Shown: positions 1-7,126 of the stretch, piece by piece
Layout of the letters: each line of letters begins with the position of its first letter
Position numbering within the stretch: the stretch's first letter is position 1
Source: Microcaldota archaeon
GTDB lineage: Archaea > Micrarchaeota > Micrarchaeia > Micrarchaeales > Micrarchaeaceae
Assembly (NCBI GenBank): GCA_021834865.1
Contig: JAKBRD010000010.1
Span: forward strand, 1-25,186
Direction: 5' to 3'
DNA: 25,186 bases
Notes under the pieces: model-generated
What the model was told of the DNA's origin: nothing
Database searches by the model: none
The model's input: only the letters and a program-made list of their open reading frames with translations
Position numbers and translations under genes: made by a program

Positions 1-714
1 GTGCGCAGCTACGCGTCCCCGTTCCCAAAGCCAAACAAGATCGCTTTCATTGACGAGAACTTCACCACAAAGTTCTCGCAGAGGTCAAACGAGCAGTACA
101 TGATGATGGCGAGGAAGATAGAGGAGATACGCAAGAACATGCCAGGCAACCTTGCAGTTTTCTTTCCGAGCTTTACGGTGCTGGACGGTGTGTCAAGGCA
201 TGTAAGCGTAGATAAAAGATACATGCAAAGGCGTGACATGCAGAGCTCAGCCATCGAGCCGCTGCTGAAGCGTTTTATGGAAGATGACGGAGCTACGCTT
301 ATGGCAGTCATGGGAGGAAGCCTTAGCGAAGGCGTGGATTACAAGAACAATTCTATTAAGGGCATAATCATAGTCGGGATACCGCTTACTGTTCCGGATC
401 TTGAACTGAAGGCCAGGATTGCTTACCTGGACAAAAGGTTCGACGGAAAGGGGATGGACTACGCATACATAATACCTGCGGTAGTGAAAGCAGTTCAGGC
501 AGCAGGAAGAGCGGTACGCAGCGAAAAAGACAGAGCCGTGCTTGTCTTTATGGACAAAAGGTATTCTTGGCGCATGTACAAAGCAGCGATATCGAACAGC
601 ATAGAGATTGCAGAATCCAAGGATTATATAAAGTCCATAAGGTTCTTCTGGGATTTAAATAACGTAGTAGATGAGGTAGTAAAGGGCAAATCCTATAAGG
701 ACGCCAAGGAATAG
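1..714 (+). CDS. XPD/DinG-like superfamily 2 DNA helicase, C-terminal part (5' truncated by window edge)
   Basis: This is the C-terminal 237 residues of a Rad3/XPD-type ATP-dependent helicase, a family that unwinds DNA 5'-3' in repair. The sequence enters the window already in frame, so the GTG at base 1 is not evidence of a start. The second RecA-like domain is recognisable. The fold opens at NLAVFFPSF (about residues 50-58). Motif V is GGSLSEGVDYKNNSIKG (about 105-121), followed by IIIVGIPL. Motif VI is QAAGRAVRSEKDRAV (about 166-180), with the arginines that contact ATP. The DEAH box, the first RecA domain and the Fe-S cluster cysteines expected of XPD lie outside the window, so XPD cannot be separated from other DinG-like members here. 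Its last 60 bases overlap the end of the convergent presenilin-like gene. Confidence 0.85.
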   Translation: MRSYASPFPKPNKIAFIDENFTTKFSQRSNEQYMMMARKIEEIRKNMPGNLAVFFPSFTVLDGVSRHVSVDKRYMQRRDMQSSAIEPLLKRFMEDDGATLMAVMGGSLSEGVDYKNNSIKGIIIVGIPLTVPDLELKARIAYLDKRFDGKGMDYAYIIPAVVKAVQAAGRAVRSEKDRAVLVFMDKRYSWRMYKAAISNSIEIAESKDYIKSIRFFWDLNNVVDEVVKGKSYKDAKE

Positions 715-1626
715 CGGTGGTATCGCAGGGAGCGCGCGCTTGTACTTCCTAAGTATGAACATTGTAAGTATAAGCCCAAGAACCGCACCGAAGGCTATGA
801 AAAAGCTCGGCACGAAGCTCAGGGTAAGCTTGTATGCAGATACTGCAACCATAAGGGGTATTGCAAGGTCGCCGGTCCCTAAAGCCACGTTTGCAGATAT
901 TGGGACCATTCCCATGCTGCCTGTTTTCTTCATTGCCGAAAGTATTTTCTTTCCCCTCTGGCCGGAAGATTTCACATATTTGTTGTATTCGGAAAGCTCT
1001 TTCTTGTTGAAGTCCGATTTTGGAACTGCTTCCACCTCGTTCATATCTACCATGAACGCGAGGTTGTTGTCGGTCACTACGTTTGCAAGCGTTATCATGT
1101 GCTTTGTTATGAAAACAGCAACGAAGTCGTATATTGCGAGAAGCCCCATGAACGCTATGGCCGCGATAAAGCTGAACCCGAATCCGAGGACGGCCCCGAC
1201 GCCTATGCTCGCGATTATGGCCGCGACATTCTTGAGCTTTACCCATTTGTTCTTTGCTGCCACAAGCAGTATTGCTATTATTGCAGCGCCTATCGTCGCG
1301 ATGTTGGAGCTCTGGGTAAAGTAGGCTATGATTACGAGGAACACGTAAAAAGAAGCTATGAATATTACCACTCCCTCTATGACCCTGAAAAGCTTGGCGC
1401 CGTGGTAGAACCTGAATATAAGTATCATTGCCACTGCAAGGAGTATTATGTATGCGAGGAGAAGCAGCACGTTCGAAGGCCCGCTTGCTATCTGTGCGCT
1501 CGTTATCTGCTGGTATGTCGCACCGTTGAACCACAGGGTTGCCAGTGCTATGCCTGCGAACTGCACTAGCATGAACATTGTAAGTATTCCTACCAATTGC
1601 CTGTTTTCGATGAGCCTATTCTCCAA
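655..1626 (-). CDS. Presenilin/signal-peptide-peptidase-type intramembrane aspartyl protease
   Basis: This 323-residue polytopic membrane protein carries all three signatures of GxGD proteases: YD at 166-167 in a hydrophobic helix, GTGD at 250-253 in the next, and a PAL-like P-A-I-P at 300-303 before the last helix. Asp167 and Asp253 would be the catalytic pair that cleaves substrates within the membrane. A hydrophilic loop of about 70 residues separates the two catalytic helices, as in presenilin. Homologues exist in archaea, but their natural substrates are poorly known. I chose the TTG at 1626 because GGTG lies 5 nt upstream and only 9 nt separate it from the MCM stop, which makes the two genes an apparent operon. 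The next Met (residue 17) would delete the start of helix 1. The 3' end overlaps the helicase gene tail to tail by 60 bp. Confidence 0.88.
   Translation of the reverse strand: MENRLIENRQLVGILTMFMLVQFAGIALATLWFNGATYQQITSAQIASGPSNVLLLLAYIILLAVAMILIFRFYHGAKLFRVIEGVVIFIASFYVFLVIIAYFTQSSNIATIGAAIIAILLVAAKNKWVKLKNVAAIIASIGVGAVLGFGFSFIAAIAFMGLLAIYDFVAVFITKHMITLANVVTDNNLAFMVDMNEVEAVPKSDFNKKELSEYNKYVKSSGQRGKKILSAMKKTGSMGMVPISANVALGTGDLAIPLMVAVSAYKLTLSFVPSFFIAFGAVLGLILTMFILRKYKRALPAIPPLFLGVLIGFALYYLIYYVI
755..1587. repeat. 17-bp perfect direct repeat at both ends of the presenilin-like gene
   Basis: The 17-mer atgaacattgtaagtat occurs at 755-771 and again at 1571-1587. The copies are 816 bp apart, an exact multiple of three. 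On the coding strand both encode Ile-Leu-Thr-Met-Phe at membrane helices, one near the N-terminus and one near the C-terminus. It may be chance from shared helix composition and codon bias. Confidence 0.5.
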
Positions 1627-1635
1627 CGATACACC

Positions 1636-3699
1636 TTAGTCTGCTTCGTGGTGGACGAGCTTTATGACTCCCTGCCTTGGCCTGTATATGTCTCCGGAGC
1701 GCTCAAGCTCCGACAGGTATTTGCTTGCAGTTGCAGAGTCTATGCCGGATGCTTCCGCCTCTTCTATGACGCGCTGCATTTTTATGTTGCTGTCCTCCTG
1801 CTCGAGCTTCTTTATTATGTTGAGTATTGAGTTCATGCGGTCCACTTTCTCCCTTGGCATGCCGGTCAGTATTGTATCTATGTCTATGCGGCCGCCAGTG
1901 TCCAGCGCAAGCGACTTGAGCATGAACCTGCTCAGGTTTATTGCGAGCTCGGCATCAGATATTTCAACCACGTCTGAAAGCCTGCTCTTCGCGCTTGCCT
2001 CGCTCATCCTTACAAGTCCTTCTATCTGCCTTGGAGTTATTGGAACTGCTCCCTGCCTCATGCCGGTCTTCCTTAGGTCTACGTAGTATTTTTGTATGTG
2101 CTCGCTTGCCTCCTGGCTTAGCCTGGGGGATATGTGCTTCCTCGCATATGCTATATACTTGCGAAGCAGGTCATGGCTTATCGGAGGCTCTTCTACCTGC
2201 TCGAATTCTTTTATGTCTGCAAGCCTGGCTCCTGCAGCCTCGTGCTGCACCAGTATATGCTTGGCTATGTTTCTGTCGGTGTCCTCGTTCATGACGTCGG
2301 TTATCGGGAATATAAGGTCGAACCTCGAAAGCAGCGTCGGAGGTATGTCGAACTGCTCGGCCGGGTACTGGTGCGGATCGAATCTGCCGAATTTTGGATT
2401 TGCCGCTGCAAGAACCGCAGCCCTTGCGCTGAAAGTGGCTATTATGCCTGCCTTGGCTACGCTTATGGTTTGGGATTCGAGAGCCTCGTGCAGTGCTGCT
2501 TTGTCGTCCTGGCCTATCTTGTCGAATTCGTCTATGCAGACTATGCCGCCTGAGCCAAGAACAAGCGCTCCTGCCTTCAGGGTCCAGCCGCCTTCGGAGA
2601 AATCGTCCCTTTCCGCAACTGCGGTAAGCCCTCCTCCAGTTACCGATTTCCCGCTTACGTATATGCCCTTTGGCACAAGCTGCGACACGGATTGCAGTAT
2701 CCTCGTCTTTGCGCTTCCTGGATCTCCTATAAGCATTATGTGCATGTCGCTCCTGATTATGCCTCCGTCGACAAGAGTCTTGCCCATCGTGCCTCCGAAG
2801 AGCTGCAGGGCTACCGCCTGCTTTATTTCGTCGTGCCCGTATATTGACGAGGCTATCGACTTGCTTATTTTATCGAATATCTGCGGGTCCTTGGAAAGCT
2901 CCCTTATCTCCCTTATTTCTTCTTCTGTTATCGAAAGCTCCGCAAATTCCTTCTGCTTTGGCGTTATTGAAACCGATTCTACAAACATCGTGTACAGGTT
3001 TTGCTCCGTCTTGCCCCTCTGGTTCTTTCGCGGCCTTATTCTTAGAACCCCGGTAAGTTCTATCCTGTCTCCAGGTATGACGGTATTGACAAGATCGTCC
3101 TCAAGCCATACCTCGAGCTGCCACGTGGGCGTGTTGCCCCTTAGCTTTTCTAGCGGGTCCTGGATTGCTATCTTCTGCAGGTTTATGAACTGCGATTCCT
3201 CTGGAACCTGTTTTAGCGATTTTCTCTTGCACTCCCTGCATATCTCCGGCACCGGATCCTTGTCTGCCTGGACGGTCTGCCTTGCACCGCAGAAGGTGCA
3301 TTCGTATACGCCTATCCTGACCCTTGGGCTTATCTCGGACCTTTTGACTATCAGGCCGTCAAGAGCGATAAGCTTCGATATATAAGATGACCCCACGTCC
3401 TGTACGAGGGGATTGTTTATTGTAAGGCCATAAAACCTGGCGTGGGGCTCGTGTATGCCCAGCTGCACATCGGAAAGCTTGGCTTTGAGCGATTCGTTCG
3501 CAGCGCGCACAACCACATCAGGGTTGTTGACGAGTTCGCTGGCCATGTTCGGGTCGAATTTGGCCAAATCTGCTATATCGATCGCTAGGCTGCGCTTTTC
3601 CGGAAAGGCAACTATTATGTCGTCTATTTCCTCCCTGTAATACATTTCAAGGAATTCGTCGAAGCGCGATTTTATTGCAGATATGACAGCATCTTCCAA
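1636..3699 (-). CDS. mcm: Replicative minichromosome maintenance helicase MCM
   Basis: This is the archaeal replicative helicase, which forms a hexameric ring unwinding DNA ahead of the polymerase. Counting from the chosen start gives 687 residues, the usual archaeal length. The N-terminal domain carries a zinc finger (C134-x2-C137 and C154-x2-C157). The AAA+ core has Walker A GDPGSAKT (325-332), Walker B IVCIDEFDK (about 386-394), sensor 1 AANP (Asn434) and an arginine finger in LLSRFDL (Arg459). A winged-helix domain closes the protein. The frame stays open back to 3879, but that extension runs over the promoter region and the MetRS start, and its residues look non-coding. The TTG at 3699 has GGTG at 3707-3710, 7 nt away, and a TATA element about 60 nt upstream. 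No intein is present. The presenilin-like gene follows 9 nt downstream. Confidence 0.95.
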   Translation of the reverse strand: MEDAVISAIKSRFDEFLEMYYREEIDDIIVAFPEKRSLAIDIADLAKFDPNMASELVNNPDVVVRAANESLKAKLSDVQLGIHEPHARFYGLTINNPLVQDVGSSYISKLIALDGLIVKRSEISPRVRIGVYECTFCGARQTVQADKDPVPEICRECKRKSLKQVPEESQFINLQKIAIQDPLEKLRGNTPTWQLEVWLEDDLVNTVIPGDRIELTGVLRIRPRKNQRGKTEQNLYTMFVESVSITPKQKEFAELSITEEEIREIRELSKDPQIFDKISKSIASSIYGHDEIKQAVALQLFGGTMGKTLVDGGIIRSDMHIMLIGDPGSAKTRILQSVSQLVPKGIYVSGKSVTGGGLTAVAERDDFSEGGWTLKAGALVLGSGGIVCIDEFDKIGQDDKAALHEALESQTISVAKAGIIATFSARAAVLAAANPKFGRFDPHQYPAEQFDIPPTLLSRFDLIFPITDVMNEDTDRNIAKHILVQHEAAGARLADIKEFEQVEEPPISHDLLRKYIAYARKHISPRLSQEASEHIQKYYVDLRKTGMRQGAVPITPRQIEGLVRMSEASAKSRLSDVVEISDAELAINLSRFMLKSLALDTGGRIDIDTILTGMPREKVDRMNSILNIIKKLEQEDSNIKMQRVIEEAEASGIDSATASKYLSELERSGDIYRPRQGVIKLVHHEAD

Positions 3700-3706
3700 G
3701 GTTAAG

Positions 3707-3710
3707 CACC
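3707..3710 (-). promoter_or_regulatory. Ribosome binding site GGTG that fixes the MCM start
   Basis: On the minus strand GGTG precedes the TTG at 3699 by 7 nt. The same GGTG motif precedes most downstream genes in this window, so it supports TTG rather than an upstream start overlapping MetRS. Confidence 0.6.
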
Positions 3711-3759
3711 CGATAAGCCGCACTATAGGAACAGCCTGAAGTGGATTGTGATTTAAATT

Positions 3760-3767
3760 ATTTATAG
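3760..3767 (-). promoter_or_regulatory. TATA box for the MCM-presenilin transcription unit
   Basis: The minus strand reads CTATAAAT followed by an AT-rich run, inside the 114-bp divergent spacer. A start site about 26 nt downstream would fall near 3737 and leave a leader of roughly 37 nt containing the GGTG site. Confidence 0.5.
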
Positions 3768-3775
3768 GCTTCTGT

Positions 3776-3788
3776 AATATACTTATAG
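3776..3788 (+). promoter_or_regulatory. TATA box for metG
   Basis: The run taatatacttatag lies 26-38 nt before the metG ATG. This spacing suggests a leaderless or nearly leaderless transcript, which fits the weak Shine-Dalgarno signal before this gene. Confidence 0.5.
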
Positions 3789-3813
3789 CATTCAAACGTC
3801 GCAGTGAGAATAG

Positions 3814-5475
3814 ATGCAGCATAATACCAAGAAGATTATAATAACGTCGGCCCTGCCGTACTCTGAGGCAATACCACATCTAGGCAACTTTGTGGGCTCG
3901 ATACTGCCCGCTGACGTATTCCATAGATATGAAGAATTGGCCGGCCGCGATTCCATATTCATATGTGGCTCTGACCAGCACGGCACCCCGATAGAAATAA
4001 GGGCGCTGAAAGAGGGATTCAGCGCAGAGCACCTGGCCGACAGCGTTCATGAGCGCATGAAAAAAGTCTTCGAAAGCTTCGAATGCAGTTTCACGCATTA
4101 CGGAAAGACGAACTCTGATAGCAACAAGAAGGCAGTCTACGAGATATTTGAGGCGCTGGACAGGAACGGATATATAAAGGAAGCCGAGTCAGTAATGCCC
4201 TACTGCAACATAGATAAAAGATTCCTGACAGACAGGTATATAGAGGGAAAATGCCCGTACTGCGGCTTTGAAGGAGCAAGGGGAGACCAGTGCGACAACT
4301 GCGGAAGGCTGCTGAGCCCGCAGGATCTTATAGACCCATACTGCGGCCTGTGCCACAACAAGGACATAGAGTTCAAGAAGACGGTAAACCTGGCCATAGA
4401 GCTTGACAAGCTTCAGCCCGAGATACTCGATTTTGTGAAGATGAGGATGGGCACATGGAGCAGGAACGCAGCCAACAAAACAGTGAGCTACCTGGAACAG
4501 GGGCTTGAGCCAAGGGAGATAACCAGGGAGATGAAGTGGGGCTTTCCGGTCCCAAAAAAAGGCTTCGAGGACAAGGTATTCTATGTATGGTTTGACGCGG
4601 TCATAGGCTACATAGGAATAAGCATGGAGTGGTCTGAGAAGTGGAAAGATTACTGGAAGAGCCCTGACACAGAGCTTATACAGTTCATGGGAAAGGACAA
4701 CATAGAATTTCATACTATGATGTGGCCGGGCATACTCATAGGCTCGGGCTTGGGCTTCGTGCTTCCTCATACTATATATGCTTACGAGTACCTGACCGCA
4801 AAAGGGCTCAAGTTCTCGAAGAGCAGAGGGATTGGGCTAAACATGGAAAACGCGCTTGAGATAGCGGGGCCTGATTACTGGAGGTTTGCGCTCATGTACC
4901 TTGCGCCTGAAAGCTCTGACAACGATTTCACCATAGCGCTTTTTGTAGAGGTAGTCAACAAGATAATGAACGACAAGATAGGCAATTACGTGCACAGGGT
5001 GCTTACGCTGCTTAAGAATTCCGGGCTCAAAGCTTCGGAGCTCGTCGAGGACGAAAAAAGCATGGATAAAGTTGCAATGCTGACCAGCAAGTATGCAGAA
5101 GATTTTGAGGCACTCAAGATGAGGGAGGCGCTCAAGGATCTTGTGGCAATAGCTGACATAGGCAACGAGATGATAAGCAGCAGCAAGCCCTGGGAGCTGA
5201 TAGGCAAGGATGGCGTCAAGCAGGGCAGCGAGGCAAAAGCAAAAGAGCTTTTGGGAGGAATGGTTTCAATAGTGAGAAGGATAGGGATCCTAATGTGGCC
5301 TTTCGCTCCGGAAGCTTCGTCAAAAATTTTGAATAGGTTCGGCATATCGGAACCAAAGCTTTCCGGCCTGGAGAAGCCGTTGAAAGAATTGAATCTCGAA
5401 GGGCTGGAACCTGTTTTCTCAAAGCTAAGCGACAAGCAGCTCAAGGAGCTCGAAAGATTTGAGGAAGACAGCTGA
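3814..5475 (+). CDS. metG: Methionyl-tRNA synthetase (archaeal type, without C-terminal tRNA-binding domain)
   Basis: This class I aminoacyl-tRNA synthetase charges tRNA-Met, for both initiation and elongation. The HIGH-like motif is HLGN at 22-25, within ITSALPYSEAIPHLGN. The KMSKS-like loop is KFSKSRG near 333-339. A cysteine-rich zinc region beginning at CPYC (about 147) and continuing CDNCGR and YCGLC matches the connective-peptide knuckles of archaeal and eukaryotic MetRS. The helical anticodon-binding domain fills the rest. At 553 residues it ends without the OB-fold (EMAPII/Trbp111-like) domain, which in many archaea is a separate protein; none is in this window. The start is the ATG directly before MQHNTKKIIITSALPY, which places the Rossmann fold at the N-terminus as expected. 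It is divergent from MCM. Confidence 0.95.
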   Translation: MQHNTKKIIITSALPYSEAIPHLGNFVGSILPADVFHRYEELAGRDSIFICGSDQHGTPIEIRALKEGFSAEHLADSVHERMKKVFESFECSFTHYGKTNSDSNKKAVYEIFEALDRNGYIKEAESVMPYCNIDKRFLTDRYIEGKCPYCGFEGARGDQCDNCGRLLSPQDLIDPYCGLCHNKDIEFKKTVNLAIELDKLQPEILDFVKMRMGTWSRNAANKTVSYLEQGLEPREITREMKWGFPVPKKGFEDKVFYVWFDAVIGYIGISMEWSEKWKDYWKSPDTELIQFMGKDNIEFHTMMWPGILIGSGLGFVLPHTIYAYEYLTAKGLKFSKSRGIGLNMENALEIAGPDYWRFALMYLAPESSDNDFTIALFVEVVNKIMNDKIGNYVHRVLTLLKNSGLKASELVEDEKSMDKVAMLTSKYAEDFEALKMREALKDLVAIADIGNEMISSSKPWELIGKDGVKQGSEAKAKELLGGMVSIVRRIGILMWPFAPEASSKILNRFGISEPKLSGLEKPLKELNLEGLEPVFSKLSDKQLKELERFEEDS

Positions 5476-5480
5476 AAGGA

Positions 5481-5489
5481 ATAAATATT
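5481..5489 (+). promoter_or_regulatory. TATA box for the gene at 5511 (leaderless spacing)
   Basis: The sequence gaaaggaataaatattt places the TATA core at 5481-5489, about 26 nt before the ATG. A transcript would start at or next to the start codon. No GGTG site precedes this gene, in keeping with leaderless translation. Confidence 0.5.
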
Positions 5490-5510
5490 TCCGAAGCAGC
5501 AATAATCTTT

Positions 5511-6164
5511 ATGGATGTCAAGACATATAGGGAGTATGGCACTAAGCCAATCAGGTATAGAACGCTTTCCCCGTCGGAACTTCTGCACAGTGACAAAAGG
5601 GCGCATTTTGCTAGCTTTTCTGTGGACTTGGTAGGAGTTGTATCGCATCTGAAAAATGGAAATTACCACATAGACTTGCAAGCTTCTGGAAAGGGCAGCG
5701 ATTATTACGTGCTTTGCATGTCTTCAAATGGCTTAGGGAGGCCGGTGTTGGATGCAATAAAAAATATTATAGTTATGAATAATGAAACCTCTGGCAATAC
5801 CCTGCTGAGCGTCTATGCTTCGAAAGAACCGAAGAGGAAGATATTGCACGAAGCAGGTGCTCCAGTGTTGTACGCAAGCATGGATGCTGATGGCGACGCC
5901 AAATTGCATTATAAGCTGTCTGGACTACAGTACTTTGACCAAATAGGAAACAGGACAAGAAATACTACCTCGCTTAATATCTATTACTTAAGCCCATTTT
6001 ATTACACTGACAAGAATGGAGAGCGCACCCAGATTACCACCAATATAGTGCTAAGCGATATGAGTATTGCAAGGTCAAAAGCAGCGAAAGAACTTGGAAA
6101 GATGCTGAGAAATGGTGGCGACCCTGAAAGCGAATACAAGCAGATGAATCTTGAGAACTTTTAA
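5511..6164 (+). CDS. Uncharacterised 217-aa protein
   Basis: I do not recognise this family. The protein appears soluble, with no signal peptide, membrane helix, cysteine cluster or nucleotide-binding motif. It alternates short hydrophobic strands with polar stretches, for example FASFSVDLVGVVSHL near 34-48 and SLNIYYLSPFYY near 154-165. The middle could be an OB-like or other beta-rich fold. The C-terminal part (ITTNIVLSDMSIARSKAAKELGKMLR) looks helical. It lies 35 nt after metG but has its own leaderless-spaced TATA box, so it is probably a separate unit. Its codons look more AT-rich than those of flanking housekeeping genes, which could reflect lower expression or later acquisition. The reading frame is intact and well bounded. 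Confidence 0.7.
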   Translation: MDVKTYREYGTKPIRYRTLSPSELLHSDKRAHFASFSVDLVGVVSHLKNGNYHIDLQASGKGSDYYVLCMSSNGLGRPVLDAIKNIIVMNNETSGNTLLSVYASKEPKRKILHEAGAPVLYASMDADGDAKLHYKLSGLQYFDQIGNRTRNTTSLNIYYLSPFYYTDKNGERTQITTNIVLSDMSIARSKAAKELGKMLRNGGDPESEYKQMNLENF

Positions 6165-6189
6165 GCAGCACATACAAAATTTTAAAAGC

Positions 6190-6198
6190 TTATATATG
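6190..6198 (+). promoter_or_regulatory. TATA box for the rps8e operon
   Basis: A strong TATA element, ttatatatg, is preceded by the purine-rich run aaaagc, which resembles a BRE. It would start transcription near 6220 and give a leader of about 35 nt ending in the GTGAG site at 6249-6253. A second TATA-like ccatataagc at 6208-6217 could give a shorter leader. Confidence 0.5.
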
Positions 6199-6256
6199 CA
6201 AATTAACCCATATAAGCATCTTTTTCGTTTGCTTTTAGGATAAAAAAAGTGAGTTT

Positions 6257-6652
6257 ATGAGTCAATTTAGCAGGCAGGTACACGGCCCATCAGAAACGAA
6301 GGGCTCTGGCAACGGCAAGAGGAAGATAAAGTTTAAGGACAAGAGAAGGAGCAACGCAGGCAATTACTTCAGCGCAACGAAGCTCTCGGCCAGCGACATA
6401 GCCGAGCCGGTGAGGAGGCGCGGAGGCTCTGCGACAGTAAGGCTCAAGGCTGCCAAGAGCGTGAACGTCCTGACCAAGGAGGGCTACAAGAAGCTCGAGA
6501 TAAAGGGAGTGCTGGAGTCCAAGGACAACAGGAACTTCGCCAGGCAGAACATCATAACCAAGGGAACGATAATAAACACAGACATGGGAAAGGCAGTGGT
6601 TGTGAACAGGCCAGGAAGGGAAGGCACTGTCATAGCCAAGCTTATATCGTGA
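6257..6652 (+). CDS. rps8e: Ribosomal protein S8e (eS8)
   Basis: This 131-residue protein matches the compact archaeal form of S8e, a small-subunit protein shared only by archaea and eukaryotes. A basic N-terminal segment (GKRKIKFKDKRRSNAG, about 20-35) gives way to a beta-rich body with the recognisable stretch RRRGGSATVRLKAAKSVNV and the C-terminal NRPGREGTVIAKLIS. The ATG is preceded by GTGAG four nt upstream. It is the first gene of a compact run: the next gene begins 4 nt after its stop. Confidence 0.93.
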   Translation: MSQFSRQVHGPSETKGSGNGKRKIKFKDKRRSNAGNYFSATKLSASDIAEPVRRRGGSATVRLKAAKSVNVLTKEGYKKLEIKGVLESKDNRNFARQNIITKGTIINTDMGKAVVVNRPGREGTVIAKLIS

Positions 6653-6656
6653 TTTT

Positions 6657-7121
6657 ATGTCTGAAAGAGTTTACTCTTTCGACAAGGCAGCCATGGACAA
6701 GCTTTCCAAGGCGCTTTCCTACGATCCTTATCTGGACAAGAACCTGCTTCCTGACATGCCAAAGGAATTCGAGGACAAGAATTACATAGAACAGCACCCT
6801 GAAGCGAAAGAGCAGTATGAGGCTATGCAAAAGCGCATAGAGGATGCAAAAGACAGGCTCAAAAACGACAAAAGCCTCAACGTAATATTTGCCAGGCAGG
6901 AATACAGCCTGAGAGAAGGGGCATCCTTGGGCCTTGATCCAAACAAATGCTATTTGTACCTTAAGGCAAACGATGAATTCCTTAAAAATGCCGAGGACAG
7001 GCTCAAGGGAGAATACGAAAGCTTCGCCAAGGCCGACGATGAGACTTCACAGAAGGTAATAAAGGCAATACACGATGAGGAGGACCGTGCGAACGCCGGA
7101 TTCGGATCCATTTTCGGGTAG
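6657..7121 (+). CDS. Uncharacterised 154-aa charged helical protein between S8e and ornithine carbamoyltransferase
   Basis: I do not recognise a family. The protein is hydrophilic and mainly helical in appearance, with dense Lys/Glu/Asp residues. The central segment (EQHPEAKEQYEAMQKRIEDA, about 44-63) has a pattern consistent with a coiled coil. The second half contains the less charged segment REGASLGLDPNKCYLYLKAN with a single Cys. It ends in a short Gly-rich tail, NAGFGSIFG. There are no membrane helices or signal peptide. It starts 4 nt after the S8e stop, within reach of a GTGAT site overlapping that stop, and ends 5 nt before the argF ATG. It is therefore probably cotranscribed with both. 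Confidence 0.75.
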   Translation: MSERVYSFDKAAMDKLSKALSYDPYLDKNLLPDMPKEFEDKNYIEQHPEAKEQYEAMQKRIEDAKDRLKNDKSLNVIFARQEYSLREGASLGLDPNKCYLYLKANDEFLKNAEDRLKGEYESFAKADDETSQKVIKAIHDEEDRANAGFGSIFG

Positions 7122-7126
7122 TGCGG

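Noticed and set aside
749..1534. A 261-codon open frame on the minus strand overlapping the presenilin-like gene
   Set aside because: It is in another frame of a gene with clear GxGD motifs. Its composition (many Arg, His and Ser) is typical of a shadow frame.
2096..3385. A 429-codon open frame on the plus strand
   Set aside because: It lies entirely antisense to MCM, whose motifs are complete. It has no ribosome site, its residues are low-complexity Ser/Leu/Cys, and it is a shadow of MCM codon usage.
3700..3879. N-terminal extension of MCM by 60 codons
   Set aside because: It would run through the divergent promoter and the first 22 codons of metG. Its residues are unlike MCM, and the TTG at 3699 has a GGTG site.
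4189..4770. A 193-codon frame antisense to metG
   Set aside because: It covers the zinc region and catalytic core of MetRS, and has no start signal and no recognisable domain.
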